Shown here: in pieces, positions 1 to 6,014 of the stretch | Layout: every line of letters starts with the position of its first letter | Position numbering within the stretch: the first letter of the stretch is position 1 | Source: DATJQA01 sp041169145 | GTDB lineage: Bacteria; Patescibacteriota; Minisyncoccia; UBA6257; 2-01-FULL-56-20 | Direction of reading: 5' to 3' | DNA length: 17,524 bases | Assembly: GCA_041169145.1 (NCBI GenBank) | Contig: JBEEJO010000011.1 | Location: 1-17,524 of the forward strand | Made by a program: the position numbers and the translations under genes | The notes under the pieces: generated by a model | What the model was told of the DNA's origin: nothing | What the model saw: the letters and a program-made list of their open reading frames with translations, nothing else | Databases searched by the model: none

Positions 1-2
1 TG

Positions 3-140
3 GCAACATTCAGCTCTTCCAATTCGGCCATCGTGAGCGCGCAGAGTCATGGCAAGATCTATGGCATTGCTGCCGGGACCGCGACGGTCACCGCGACCTA
101 CCAGGGTGTGTCTGGCCAGGGTGCGGTTACCGTCCAGTAA
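3..140 (+). CDS. C-terminal end of an Ig-like (BIG2-type) surface protein, 5' end outside the window
   Basis: An open frame of 45 codons runs from base 3 to a TAA at 138-140 and enters from the left edge, so only the C-terminus is visible. The tail has the typical end of a bacterial Ig-like group 2 domain: a stretch of the type SNSAIVSAQS, then GIAAGTATVTATY, then a final beta strand ending in VTVQ. It closely resembles the Ig-like module of the next gene (residues about 185-230 there, with TATITATY), so the two proteins look like tandem paralogues. No membrane anchor follows the domain, so if this protein is surface-bound the anchor lies elsewhere, or it is secreted. Function beyond an extracellular structural or adhesive role cannot be judged from 45 residues. 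Confidence 0.7.
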   Translation, partial: ATFSSSNSAIVSAQSHGKIYGIAAGTATVTATYQGVSGQGAVTVQ

Positions 141-161
141 ACGGGTAACGTATTAGGGATC

Positions 162-195
162 GGCAAAAACCATTGATTTCCTTGGCTTTTTAGCC
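162..195 (+). terminator. possible weak terminator after the Ig-like protein
   Basis: GGC, AAAAA and CCA (162-172) can pair with TGG, TTTTT and GCC (183-195), with a bulged C186 and A192 and a 10-nt loop. The 3' arm contains the T run. The helix is interrupted and mostly A-T, so this is a tentative call. It sits 21 nt after the upstream stop codon and just before the next promoter, which is where a terminator would be expected. Confidence 0.3.
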
Positions 196-209
196 GTCGT
201 GACGAGGTA

Positions 210-238
210 TTGACGAAAAAATAGTAGTATGATATAAT
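210..238 (+). promoter_or_regulatory. sigma-70-type promoter for the FN3/Ig surface protein
   Basis: TTGACG (210-215), a 17-nt spacer and a perfect TATAAT (233-238), with a TGA triplet directly before the -10 (230-232, extended -10). Transcription would start near 245. The upstream ATG at 237 lies inside the -10 box and so cannot be used from this promoter; the ATG at 246 would be at or within a base or two of the transcript 5' end. Confidence 0.8.
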
Positions 239-245
239 GCACACC

Positions 246-2156
246 ATGCAAAATCGCATGACTATCGTACGGATCGGTATCGCCGCGGCCACGCTTGCGC
301 TTGCGGTGTCTTTGCCGCATCTTGCGGGCGCACAGTATTACGGTGTTCCCCAGGCGCAGACCGGCCAGGCGACGAATATGACCCAGAATTCCGTCACGGT
401 GAACGGCTGGGTGAATCCGAACAACTCCCAGACGAGCTATCGTTTTGAATATGGCACGAGTTACGGCTCGCTCTATCAGAATACGCAATTCATACAGCTC
501 GGCTCCGGTATCGGTTCCATTCCGGTCTCGGCCGTGCTTTCGGGTCTTCAACAGAACACGACCTATTACGTGCGGCTTGTTGCGCAGAACTCCTATGGCC
601 AGGCAGACGGCGGCGTTGTGAGTTTTCAGACGATCTATACCTCCGGCAACTATTATGGCGGATACGGTAACGGTACCGGAAATATCACCATCTATCCGCA
701 ATCCATGACTCTTTCTGCGGGCCAGTCGTATTACTTTTCTGCATTCTACGATCCTGACGGACCGGGCGGAACGACCTCGCAGGTTTCTATTTCTACGTCG
801 GCGACCTGGAACACGTCGAATCCCGCCGTCATCGCGCATCTCGGCGGCGGACATTTCGTCGCGCAGAGCGGCGGAACGGCGACCATTACGGCGACGTACC
901 TGAACGGTTTCGGACAGGCAACGGTTTCCGTCTACCAAGCGCAGAGCGCGACCGTTGCGGAAACGCAAAATGCCGCGAACGTGACACAGACGAGCGCGAC
1001 GCTCCGCGGCGCGGTAAATCCGCAGGGCTCGCAAACAAACGCATATTTCGAGTATGGGACGTCGTCTTCACTCGGTACGCGCGCCGGCGATCAGACGCTC
1101 TACGGCGTGAGCGGTTCGCAATATCTTACCTACCAACTCACTAACCTTTCGCCGCGTACGACCTACTTCTATCGCGTTGCGGCGCAGAACCAGAACGGCG
1201 TGAGTTATGGGAGCATCCTGCAATTTACGACGATGGGCAGTGGTTCTCAGCAGAACACGGGTACGGGAACCGGAACGTATCGCCCGCCCGTGACCCAGCC
1301 GTCAACGACCCCTCGGCCTTCCGGCAATACCGGTTCGACGGGTTCAGGCCAAGGAACGACCGGAACGGGAACGTCCGTTGTGGCGATTACCGCGGGAACC
1401 GAACAGATGGCTGGCGGGCAGTTGCCTGTCACGGTGAGTACGATGCGTCCCGAGCCCGGAGCCACTATGACCTATGCGATCCGCTACAGTGTGACCGGCG
1501 GTACCGGCGTGAAGAATGCGACTCTCGCCCTCGTTCTGCCGGCAGAGATAGAACTTATCTCTGCGACACCCGCGCCCTCCGAGACGAGCGTGAACGGCGC
1601 GAGCTTTTCGCTCGGCGACCTCAAGGCTGGCACGACCGGTACGGTCACGGCGATACTTCGCGTGAAGGATTCGGCAAAGCCGGGAAGTCAGATCGTCATC
1701 ACGGCGATCTTGAATTACACGGGCTCGGAAGGACAAATGCAATCCGGAACGGCAACGACGCCGCTCACCGTTATTGAGCGTGGCGCAAGCGGGCAGGACG
1801 GCCGCGGAACGCTTGCATCGGCTACGAGCGTTATCCCGGGCGGTTCGCTCGTGGTATGGCTGCTCGCGGCATTGCTCCTTGTGAATATCGCGCATTTCGC
1901 GTACAGCATCGCAAAGAGCCGGCGCAAGCGGGAGCAACACGCTGATCCTCGCGCGGCGGTATATGCCGGCAATCACTACGGCTCATATGCCGGCGACCGT
2001 GAAAAGTCCGCAAATCCCGCTCCGCGCCGTGAACAGGGGAACGCCCCGGTTTCCGCCGAATTTTCTCCGCGCCAGACCGGCGGTACCCAGGTTGCGGGGA
2101 ACGGGAATGGGGGAATTGTTCGCGCGATGAACGAAGCAGGCATATTCCGGGAATAA
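246..2156 (+). CDS. secreted FN3/Ig-like/DUF11-like surface protein with C-terminal membrane anchor
   Basis: A 636-residue envelope protein. Residues about 1-30 form a signal peptide (basic start, hydrophobic core, cleavage probably after LAGA). Then come a fibronectin-III-like module (about 33-125), an Ig-like BIG2 module (about 145-228), a second FN3-like module (about 230-325), a Gly/Thr/Pro/Ser linker (about 327-375), a DUF11-like beta module (about 380-510), a transmembrane helix (about 533-556) followed by SRRKRE, and a hydrophilic cytoplasmic tail. The two FN3 modules share the pattern N-V-T-Q, then VNP, then FEYGTS, and look like internal duplicates. I see no cysteine. The start at 246 is chosen because the ATG at 237 overlaps the -10 box; ATG 258 is an alternative. 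It has its own promoter and a strong hairpin downstream, so it is probably monocistronic. A role in adhesion or as a surface stalk is inference. Confidence 0.8.
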   Translation: MQNRMTIVRIGIAAATLALAVSLPHLAGAQYYGVPQAQTGQATNMTQNSVTVNGWVNPNNSQTSYRFEYGTSYGSLYQNTQFIQLGSGIGSIPVSAVLSGLQQNTTYYVRLVAQNSYGQADGGVVSFQTIYTSGNYYGGYGNGTGNITIYPQSMTLSAGQSYYFSAFYDPDGPGGTTSQVSISTSATWNTSNPAVIAHLGGGHFVAQSGGTATITATYLNGFGQATVSVYQAQSATVAETQNAANVTQTSATLRGAVNPQGSQTNAYFEYGTSSSLGTRAGDQTLYGVSGSQYLTYQLTNLSPRTTYFYRVAAQNQNGVSYGSILQFTTMGSGSQQNTGTGTGTYRPPVTQPSTTPRPSGNTGSTGSGQGTTGTGTSVVAITAGTEQMAGGQLPVTVSTMRPEPGATMTYAIRYSVTGGTGVKNATLALVLPAEIELISATPAPSETSVNGASFSLGDLKAGTTGTVTAILRVKDSAKPGSQIVITAILNYTGSEGQMQSGTATTPLTVIERGASGQDGRGTLASATSVIPGGSLVVWLLAALLLVNIAHFAYSIAKSRRKREQHADPRAAVYAGNHYGSYAGDREKSANPAPRREQGNAPVSAEFSPRQTGGTQVAGNGNGGIVRAMNEAGIFRE

Positions 2157-2192
2157 GAAGAGTAACCAGAATTCGTTATCGGTTTCATGCTC

Positions 2193-2222
2193 TCACAACC
2201 CCCGCTCGCGCGGGGGTTGTGA
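2193..2222 (+). terminator. strong GC-rich hairpin after the surface protein gene
   Basis: A perfect 13-bp stem (2193-2205 with 2210-2222) closed by a TCGC tetraloop, 36 nt after the stop codon. No T run follows immediately; the nearest one is TTTATTTTTT at about 2233-2242. It may act as a terminator needing a factor, a transcript-end stabiliser, or a boundary before the tRNA-Ala unit. Confidence 0.55.
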
Positions 2223-2272
2223 CAATGCGCTGCTTTATTTTTTCGCCGCGATTGGATATGCTTTCACGCGAA

Positions 2273-2346
2273 GGGCCTATAGCTCAGTTGGTTAGAGCGC
2301 CTCATTTGCAATGAGGAGGTCAGCGGTTCGAATCCGCTTAGGTCCA
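2273..2346 (+). tRNA. tRNA-Ala (anticodon TGC)
   Basis: A complete cloverleaf. The acceptor stem is GGGCCTA with TAGGTCC, including one G-T pair. There is a normal D arm, and an anticodon stem CCTCA/TGAGG around the loop TTTGCAA with anticodon TGC at 2307-2309. The T loop is TTCGAAT and the discriminator is A2346. The bases after the discriminator are CCG, so a full CCA is not encoded and must be added by CCA-adding enzyme. The AT-rich histidine phosphatase gene starts 30 nt downstream. Confidence 0.96.
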
Positions 2347-2376
2347 CCGAAATTCATTTTAAACCACCCATATCCA

Positions 2377-2958
2377 ATGTTATCTGTAAAGATATTTTTA
2401 GTAAGACACGGACAAGATACAGATAATGCCACTGGAGTTTTGAATGGTAGGCGTGATACAGAATTAACCGAACTTGGCAGAGAACAAGCGAAGACCGTTG
2501 CCAAGAAATTGACCGACAACAATATCCAGGTTATTTATGCTTCACCGCTTAAACGTGCATATGAAACGGCACGTATTATAGCTCAAGAGTTGAGACTTGA
2601 TACAGTAACCGCTGACGAACACCTCATTGAACGGGATTTTGGCGTTCTTACGGGGCAACCAGTTGCAGATATCCCTAAATACGCCAAAAAAACTTTACAA
2701 ACCGAACACGTAAATTACTTTCTTGAAGTTGAAGGTGCAGAAAACTTTCCAACACTTTACGAACGAGCAAGAAAAATTTTACAGGAAATTCGGCAACGGC
2801 ATCCGAATGAGAATGTATTATTGGTTACGCATGGCGATATTGGTAAGATGATACGAGCCGCATATCATAAATGGGATTGGGAGGATGGGCTTAAAACTCC
2901 CTATTTTGACAATACTGGGATTTTGGAACTTTCAGAAAAACAAGATGTTTTGGAATGA
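2377..2958 (+). CDS. histidine phosphatase family protein (phosphoglycerate-mutase-like), probably acquired
   Basis: A 193-residue protein of the histidine phosphatase superfamily, branch 1. The phospho-acceptor motif is VRHGQ (Arg10, His11, Gly12). The acidic-loop segment is LIERDFG, and the second catalytic His is in THGD (His152). The substrate cannot be told; members include cofactor-dependent phosphoglycerate mutases, sugar-phosphate and nucleotide-derivative phosphatases. ATG 2377 is the natural start, two codons before the first beta strand; the longer frame runs back into tRNA-Ala and is an artefact. Hand counting gives about 41% GC over 2401-2940, against roughly 55-60% in neighbours, and codons end far more often in A or T. 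Together with its place just 3' of a tRNA this suggests horizontal acquisition. I see no SD and no good promoter, so it may depend on read-through from the tRNA. Confidence 0.85.
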   Translation: MLSVKIFLVRHGQDTDNATGVLNGRRDTELTELGREQAKTVAKKLTDNNIQVIYASPLKRAYETARIIAQELRLDTVTADEHLIERDFGVLTGQPVADIPKYAKKTLQTEHVNYFLEVEGAENFPTLYERARKILQEIRQRHPNENVLLVTHGDIGKMIRAAYHKWDWEDGLKTPYFDNTGILELSEKQDVLE

Positions 2959-3000
2959 TCGTCTATATTCTTGAAGGTTCTGTCGAGAAAAGCTTCGCCA

Positions 3001-3029
3001 TGGTTATATGGATTCATGCGTTGTATAAT
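3001..3029 (+). promoter_or_regulatory. candidate promoter for uppS
   Basis: A perfect TATAAT at 3024-3029. At 17-nt spacing the -35 position reads TGGTTA (3001-3006), a poor match. The predicted start is near 3036, giving uppS a leader of about 50 nt with a weak AGG (3076-3078) 9 nt before the ATG. Confidence 0.5.
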
Positions 3030-3087
3030 CTGATTCCGATTGGCGCGAACGAGTGTTATTTTGTTTGTCCGAAATAGGTATTTTCAT

Positions 3088-3813
3088 ATGTCGGAATTGA
3101 AGAACGAATTACCTCACCATATCGCCGTCATTCCCGACGGCAACCGCCGATGGGCGAGAGCCCGCGGATTACCCGCATTTGTCGGCCATGAACGGGGCGC
3201 GAACGCGGCCGAGAAGATATTCGACCATGCCCTGAAGTTGGGGATCCGGAACCTGACGTTCTGGGGCTCCTCGTACGACAATGTCACCAAACGCTCGCAC
3301 GAGGAAGTGGGATTCCTGTTCAAGCTGTTCGGAAGCTCCTTTGCGAATCTTCTTGAAGACCGCAAGAAGATCCTGGAGCAGAATCGTATTCGAGTGCGCG
3401 TGCTCGGACGGTGGCGGGAAACGTTCCCGGAAGAAGTGCAACGCATCATAGAAGAGATCATTCGGAAGACCGAATCGCACACCGAGCGCAACTTTACGCT
3501 TCTGATGGCCTACAGCGGCGCTGACGAGATGACCGCTGCCGTTTCCGCGGTCGCCGAACATGCGCGCGTTGAGCCGGGGCTTGTCGTAACGCCGGATATC
3601 GTGAAGCGGGCGTTGTGGAGCCGCGACCTGCCGCCGGTTGATCTTGTGATCCGAACCGGCGGCGAGCCGCACTGGTCAAGCGGTTTCATGATGTGGGACG
3701 TTGCGGATGCCGAACTCTATTTTACCGAAACGCTGTGGCCGGCGTTCACGCCGGAAGAGTTTGATAAAGCGCTCGCGTATTATGGCGGGCGCGAGCGGCG
3801 GCGGGGAGCGTAA
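3088..3813 (+). CDS. uppS: isoprenyl transferase (undecaprenyl diphosphate synthase family), divergent
   Basis: A 241-residue cis-prenyltransferase that condenses isopentenyl diphosphate units to make the C55-type lipid carrier for peptidoglycan and surface glycans. It is soluble or peripheral to the membrane. The family signature near the N-terminus is present: HIAVIPDGNRRWA with Asp17, Asn19 and Arg21, and GHERG with His34. Near the C-terminus are DLVIRTGGE (Arg189, Glu193) and the AELYFTETLWP and GGRERR segments. Two parts differ from the Escherichia coli enzyme. The FSSENW-x-R substrate loop is replaced by WGSSYDN followed by VTKR, and the Arg of the E-x-R-x-S motif is His195. ATG 3088 is preferred over TTG 3040 because the family starts close to the HIAVI strand and an AGG lies 9 nt upstream. 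It supplies the carrier that the glycosyltransferases at 12732-17524 would need. Confidence 0.9.
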   Translation: MSELKNELPHHIAVIPDGNRRWARARGLPAFVGHERGANAAEKIFDHALKLGIRNLTFWGSSYDNVTKRSHEEVGFLFKLFGSSFANLLEDRKKILEQNRIRVRVLGRWRETFPEEVQRIIEEIIRKTESHTERNFTLLMAYSGADEMTAAVSAVAEHARVEPGLVVTPDIVKRALWSRDLPPVDLVIRTGGEPHWSSGFMMWDVADAELYFTETLWPAFTPEEFDKALAYYGGRERRRGA

Positions 3814-3833
3814 GTCGTGAACGGAGAGCGGTC

Positions 3834-3862
3834 TTGTTCCCGATTTTTTTAGCGAGTAAGAT
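3834..3862 (+). promoter_or_regulatory. candidate promoter for tRNA-Ser
   Basis: TTGTTC (3834-3839), a 17-nt spacer and TAAGAT (3857-3862), each matching four of six consensus positions. The predicted start near 3869 lies about 24 nt before the mature tRNA 5' end. Confidence 0.4.
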
Positions 3863-3881
3863 GAGCTTAGAAATCGAAATC

Positions 3882-3984
3882 CCGCGCATCGCGGAGGGTT
3901 CGCCTAATGGTATGGCAACGGTCTTGAAAACCGTCGGGAGCAATCCCTTGCAGGTTCGAGTCCTGCACCCTCCGCGATGCGCGG
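3882..3984 (+). repeat. 18-bp inverted repeat that extends the tRNA-Ser acceptor stem
   Basis: Bases 3882-3899 are perfectly complementary to 3967-3984. Seven of the 18 pairs are the normal acceptor stem. A further eleven pair the 5' leader with the discriminator base and 3' trailer, so the precursor would form one continuous helix across both processing sites. The 3' arm also covers the upstream in-frame ATG (3977) of the following gene. Confidence 0.85.
3893..3974 (+). tRNA. tRNA-Ser (anticodon TGA)
   Basis: A class II tRNA of 82 nt. The acceptor stem is GGAGGGT with ACCCTCC. The anticodon stem ACGGT/ACCGT holds the loop CTTGAAA with anticodon TGA at 3925-3927. A long variable arm is built on CGGGAG and CCCTTG, the T loop is TTCGAGT, and the discriminator is G3974 as expected for serine. 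The next bases are CGA, so CCA is not encoded. The mature ends lie inside an 18-bp helix described separately. Confidence 0.95.
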
Positions 3985-4030
3985 AAAACACCCCGAATTC
4001 CGTACGACCGAATTCCTATTGCCGGCGCAC

Positions 4031-4870
4031 ATGACGAATACCGCACCACTGTCCAAGATAGTACGAGCGCTGTCCATCGCGTTCCTTGCGTTGTATTGGT
4101 ATCGGTACATTCTCGTGCCGTTCGCATATCCCTTCATTGTTCTTCCGACGATATTTTCGCCGTATTCCGCGTTTGGCATGCTGCTTGTTGTATTGTTCTC
4201 GGCAGCGCACGCATGGGATGCGCTCGGATGGCGTCATGCGGCGATTTTTTTTGGCGTGAGCATGCTGCTCACGTGGGGAATCGAGGAAGTCGGTGTTCGC
4301 ACGGGACTCATTTTTGGCCAATATCATTACACGTCGCTCGGACCGATGATCGGGAGTGTTCCGGCAGAGGTCCCGCTTTTGTGGTTCGGATTGCTCTATC
4401 TTGGATTCGCGCTCGCGAACGCTATTGTCGGGAACGCCGTTGTGCTGCGGGAACGATGGACCGAGCTTGTGTGGCTTTCGTTCGTCGGCGCGACGATCGT
4501 GACGGCGCGGGATGCGGTCATTGAACCTATTCTCGCGCGCCCGGGCGTTATGAACCGCCCGTGGGTGTGGGAGGAGACGGGAGCGTATTTCGGCGTTCCG
4601 ATCCAGAACTTCTTCGGATGGATGGCCGTGGCACTCGCTGTTTTCATGGCGTATCGCTGGTTCGAGCATCGTCATCGATCGCGCCCGCTTGGCAGTCAGA
4701 CCCGTTTTATTCGTATCCTACCCGTTGCGTTCTACGTCGGCCTCATGGTTGCCGATCTTATCGGCGGAAAAGGTCCGAGTGAACTGCCCGTCATTGCCGT
4801 ATTCGCAATGGGACTGCCGTCGCTTATGGCGGCGAGGAATATTCTGCGCGAGTCCGTTGCGGCGAGCTGA
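4031..4870 (+). CDS. CruF-like carotenoid biosynthesis membrane protein (DUF422 family)
   Basis: A 279-residue polytopic membrane protein with about seven or eight hydrophobic segments. It resembles the CruF/DUF422 family, whose characterised members hydrate the 1',2' double bond of gamma-carotene or lycopene. Recognisable pieces are the GIEEVGVRTG segment, FGQYHYT, a following GSVPAEVPLLWF segment, and a C-terminal DAVIEP...WVWEETGAYFGVPIQNF region written here in parts. There are no other carotenoid genes (crtB, crtI, crtY) in view, so the real substrate is uncertain; the nearby uppS is the only isoprenoid link. ATG 4031 is chosen because it precedes the first hydrophobic segment; ATG 3977 would overlap the tRNA-Ser trailer helix. 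No SD is visible. It is probably on the same transcript as tRNA-Ser. Confidence 0.7.
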   Translation: MTNTAPLSKIVRALSIAFLALYWYRYILVPFAYPFIVLPTIFSPYSAFGMLLVVLFSAAHAWDALGWRHAAIFFGVSMLLTWGIEEVGVRTGLIFGQYHYTSLGPMIGSVPAEVPLLWFGLLYLGFALANAIVGNAVVLRERWTELVWLSFVGATIVTARDAVIEPILARPGVMNRPWVWEETGAYFGVPIQNFFGWMAVALAVFMAYRWFEHRHRSRPLGSQTRFIRILPVAFYVGLMVADLIGGKGPSELPVIAVFAMGLPSLMAARNILRESVAAS

Positions 4871-4924
4871 ATTCGGGCGTTTGCGCGCCTATTCACACTT
4901 CCGTTTCGGTCCGACAACTCGGTG

Positions 4925-4933
4925 TGATATACT
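4925..4933 (+). promoter_or_regulatory. extended -10 promoter for the thioredoxin-DsbB pair
   Basis: TGA followed by TATACT (4928-4933) makes an extended -10; no good -35 is seen at 16-18 nt. The predicted start near 4940 leaves a leader of only about 9 nt, and that leader reads ACCTCCT, which is the anti-SD sequence rather than an SD. Initiation without SD pairing is implied. Confidence 0.5.
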
Positions 4934-4948
4934 ACGTGTACCTCCTCT

Positions 4949-5356
4949 ATGAAAAAAAGACCCAAAACAATCTCTATCGTAGGTCTTGTCGTAGTTGTTG
5001 TCGTTGCGTTCGTGATCTGGCTATCGGTCTCGGCGTCAATGGGTCCGGGGCCATACGATAGTTTTGCGCAGTGTTTGAGAAATAAGAACGTTGTGTTCTA
5101 TGGCACGTTTTGGTGTCCGCATTGCCAAGCCCAAAAGGAACTGTTCGGAAAATCGGCGCGATATCTTCCGTACGTAGAATGTTCGTTGCCGAGCGGTCAA
5201 GATCAGACGCCGATTTGTGAGCAGAAAGGCATCAAGGGATATCCAACATGGGAATTCACCAATCCGGAAACTCAGACCTCAAGTCGTCTTGCCGGCGAAG
5301 TGGGTCTCCAGAGGCTTTCCGAAGAGAGTGGATGTGCATTATTGCAAGGAACCTAG
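4949..5356 (+). CDS. membrane-anchored thioredoxin-fold protein (CPHC active site)
   Basis: A 135-residue protein with a basic N-terminus, one transmembrane helix (about residues 8-30) and an extracytoplasmic thioredoxin-like domain. The redox motif is WCPHC (Cys56, Cys59), and the cis-proline loop is KGYPTWEF with Pro99. CPHC is the dithiol motif of DsbA-type oxidases, but the short domain without an inserted helical region resembles the thioredoxin-like domains that partner bacterial VKOR or DsbB proteins. Further cysteines (Cys42, about Cys77, and two more towards the C-terminus) may form structural disulfides. The stop is followed after 3 nt by the start of a DsbB-like gene, so the two form an operon. 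The likely role is to introduce disulfides into exported proteins and be reoxidised by its neighbour. Confidence 0.82.
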   Translation: MKKRPKTISIVGLVVVVVVAFVIWLSVSASMGPGPYDSFAQCLRNKNVVFYGTFWCPHCQAQKELFGKSARYLPYVECSLPSGQDQTPICEQKGIKGYPTWEFTNPETQTSSRLAGEVGLQRLSEESGCALLQGT

Positions 5357-5359
5357 CGC

Positions 5360-5920
5360 ATGCTCGTTCCCATTGAGACGGTGAATCTCATCGCCGGTGT
5401 TTTGACCATTGCGGCGCAGGTTTTCGCGGTCTTTCTCGTGCTTGCGCTCATGTATGAAGAGCGCGATGCGTTTCGGTCTTTTGTGCGGCTTATCGAACGA
5501 CATGCGCTCCGCTTATCGTTCGCCGCAACACTTGCGGCAATGCTCGGTAGTCTCTATTACTCGGAGATTGTCGGGTATGAGCCATGTATGTTGTGCTGGT
5601 GGCAGCGGATCTTTATGTATCCGCAGGTCTTGATCGCGGGAGTCGCGCTTTGGACGAATGATTGGCGAGTGTTCCGGTATCTCATGGCACTTTCCGCGGT
5701 CGGTGCCGCTCTTGCGGGCTATCATTACCTTCTTGAATGGGGGCTTGTGCCGTCGGGGTTTTGTCCAGCGAACGGTCCGGATTGTGCTCAACGCTTCGTC
5801 TATGAGTTCGGATACATCACCATACCGCTCATGTCGCTCACGGTGTTCGCACTATCGTTCCTCATTGCATTCGTCGGTAGGGAGCGCCACCGGGTTGATT
5901 CTGAGGTGAAAAGCCGGTAA
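5360..5920 (+). CDS. DsbB/BdbC-like disulfide oxidoreductase
   Basis: A 186-residue membrane protein with four or five hydrophobic helices and the two cysteine pairs of the DsbB family. The pair CMLC (Cys76, Cys79) lies in EPCMLCWWQRI at the start of a helix, and Cys135 and Cys142 lie in the extracytoplasmic loop GFCPANGPDC. DsbB-type enzymes pass electrons from a periplasmic or surface thiol oxidase to quinone. The upstream thioredoxin-like protein is the natural partner: its stop is 3 nt before this start. A clear SD, AAGGA at 5346-5350, lies 9 nt before ATG 5360, in contrast to the first gene of the operon, which has none. BdbC-type members are about 140 residues; this one has an extra N-terminal hydrophobic segment. 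Its last codons overlap the predicted tRNA-Thr promoter. Confidence 0.85.
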   Translation: MLVPIETVNLIAGVLTIAAQVFAVFLVLALMYEERDAFRSFVRLIERHALRLSFAATLAAMLGSLYYSEIVGYEPCMLCWWQRIFMYPQVLIAGVALWTNDWRVFRYLMALSAVGAALAGYHYLLEWGLVPSGFCPANGPDCAQRFVYEFGYITIPLMSLTVFALSFLIAFVGRERHRVDSEVKSR

Positions 5921-5923
5921 TAT
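5895..5923 (+). promoter_or_regulatory. candidate promoter for tRNA-Thr and prfB
   Basis: TTGATT (5895-5900), 17 nt, TAATAT (5918-5923). Each box matches four of six consensus positions. The predicted start near 5930 is 3 nt before the mature tRNA 5' end. The promoter overlaps the last 26 bases of the DsbB-like gene. Confidence 0.5.
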
Positions 5924-5932
5924 AGGCGCTGT

Positions 5933-6007
5933 GCCGATGTAGCTCAGTGGTAGAGCAACGCTTTCGTAAAGCGTGGGTCGTCGGTTCAAATCCGACCATC
6001 GGCTCCA
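5933..6007 (+). tRNA. tRNA-Thr (anticodon CGT), CCA encoded
   Basis: The acceptor stem is GCCGATG with CATCGGC. The anticodon stem ACGCT/AGCGT holds the loop TTCGTAA with anticodon CGT at 5965-5967. The T loop is TTCAAAT, the discriminator is T6004, and CCA is encoded at 6005-6007. This is the only one of the three tRNAs here with an encoded CCA. The prfB start codon follows 7 nt later. Confidence 0.95.
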
Positions 6008-6014
6008 ATATGCT

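Noticed and set aside
237..245. ATG 237 as start of the surface protein
   Set aside because: It lies inside the TATAAT box, so it would not be transcribed from the obvious promoter.
153..1034. Minus-strand ORF of 293 codons over the surface protein
   Set aside because: Arg-rich antisense shadow with no recognisable domain, overlapping a well-supported gene and its promoter.
2251..2378. 10-bp inverted repeat (ATTGGATATG / CATATCCAAT) flanking tRNA-Ala
   Set aside because: A match of this length at this spacing is expected about twice by chance in 17 kb, and no mobile-element gene is present.
2292..2522. Minus-strand ORF ending in a segment like GPKRIRTADLL
   Set aside because: This is the well-known false protein read from the antisense of a tRNA (here tRNA-Ala). 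Similar artefacts lie across tRNA-Ser (3746-4179, minus) and tRNA-Thr (5862-6116, minus).
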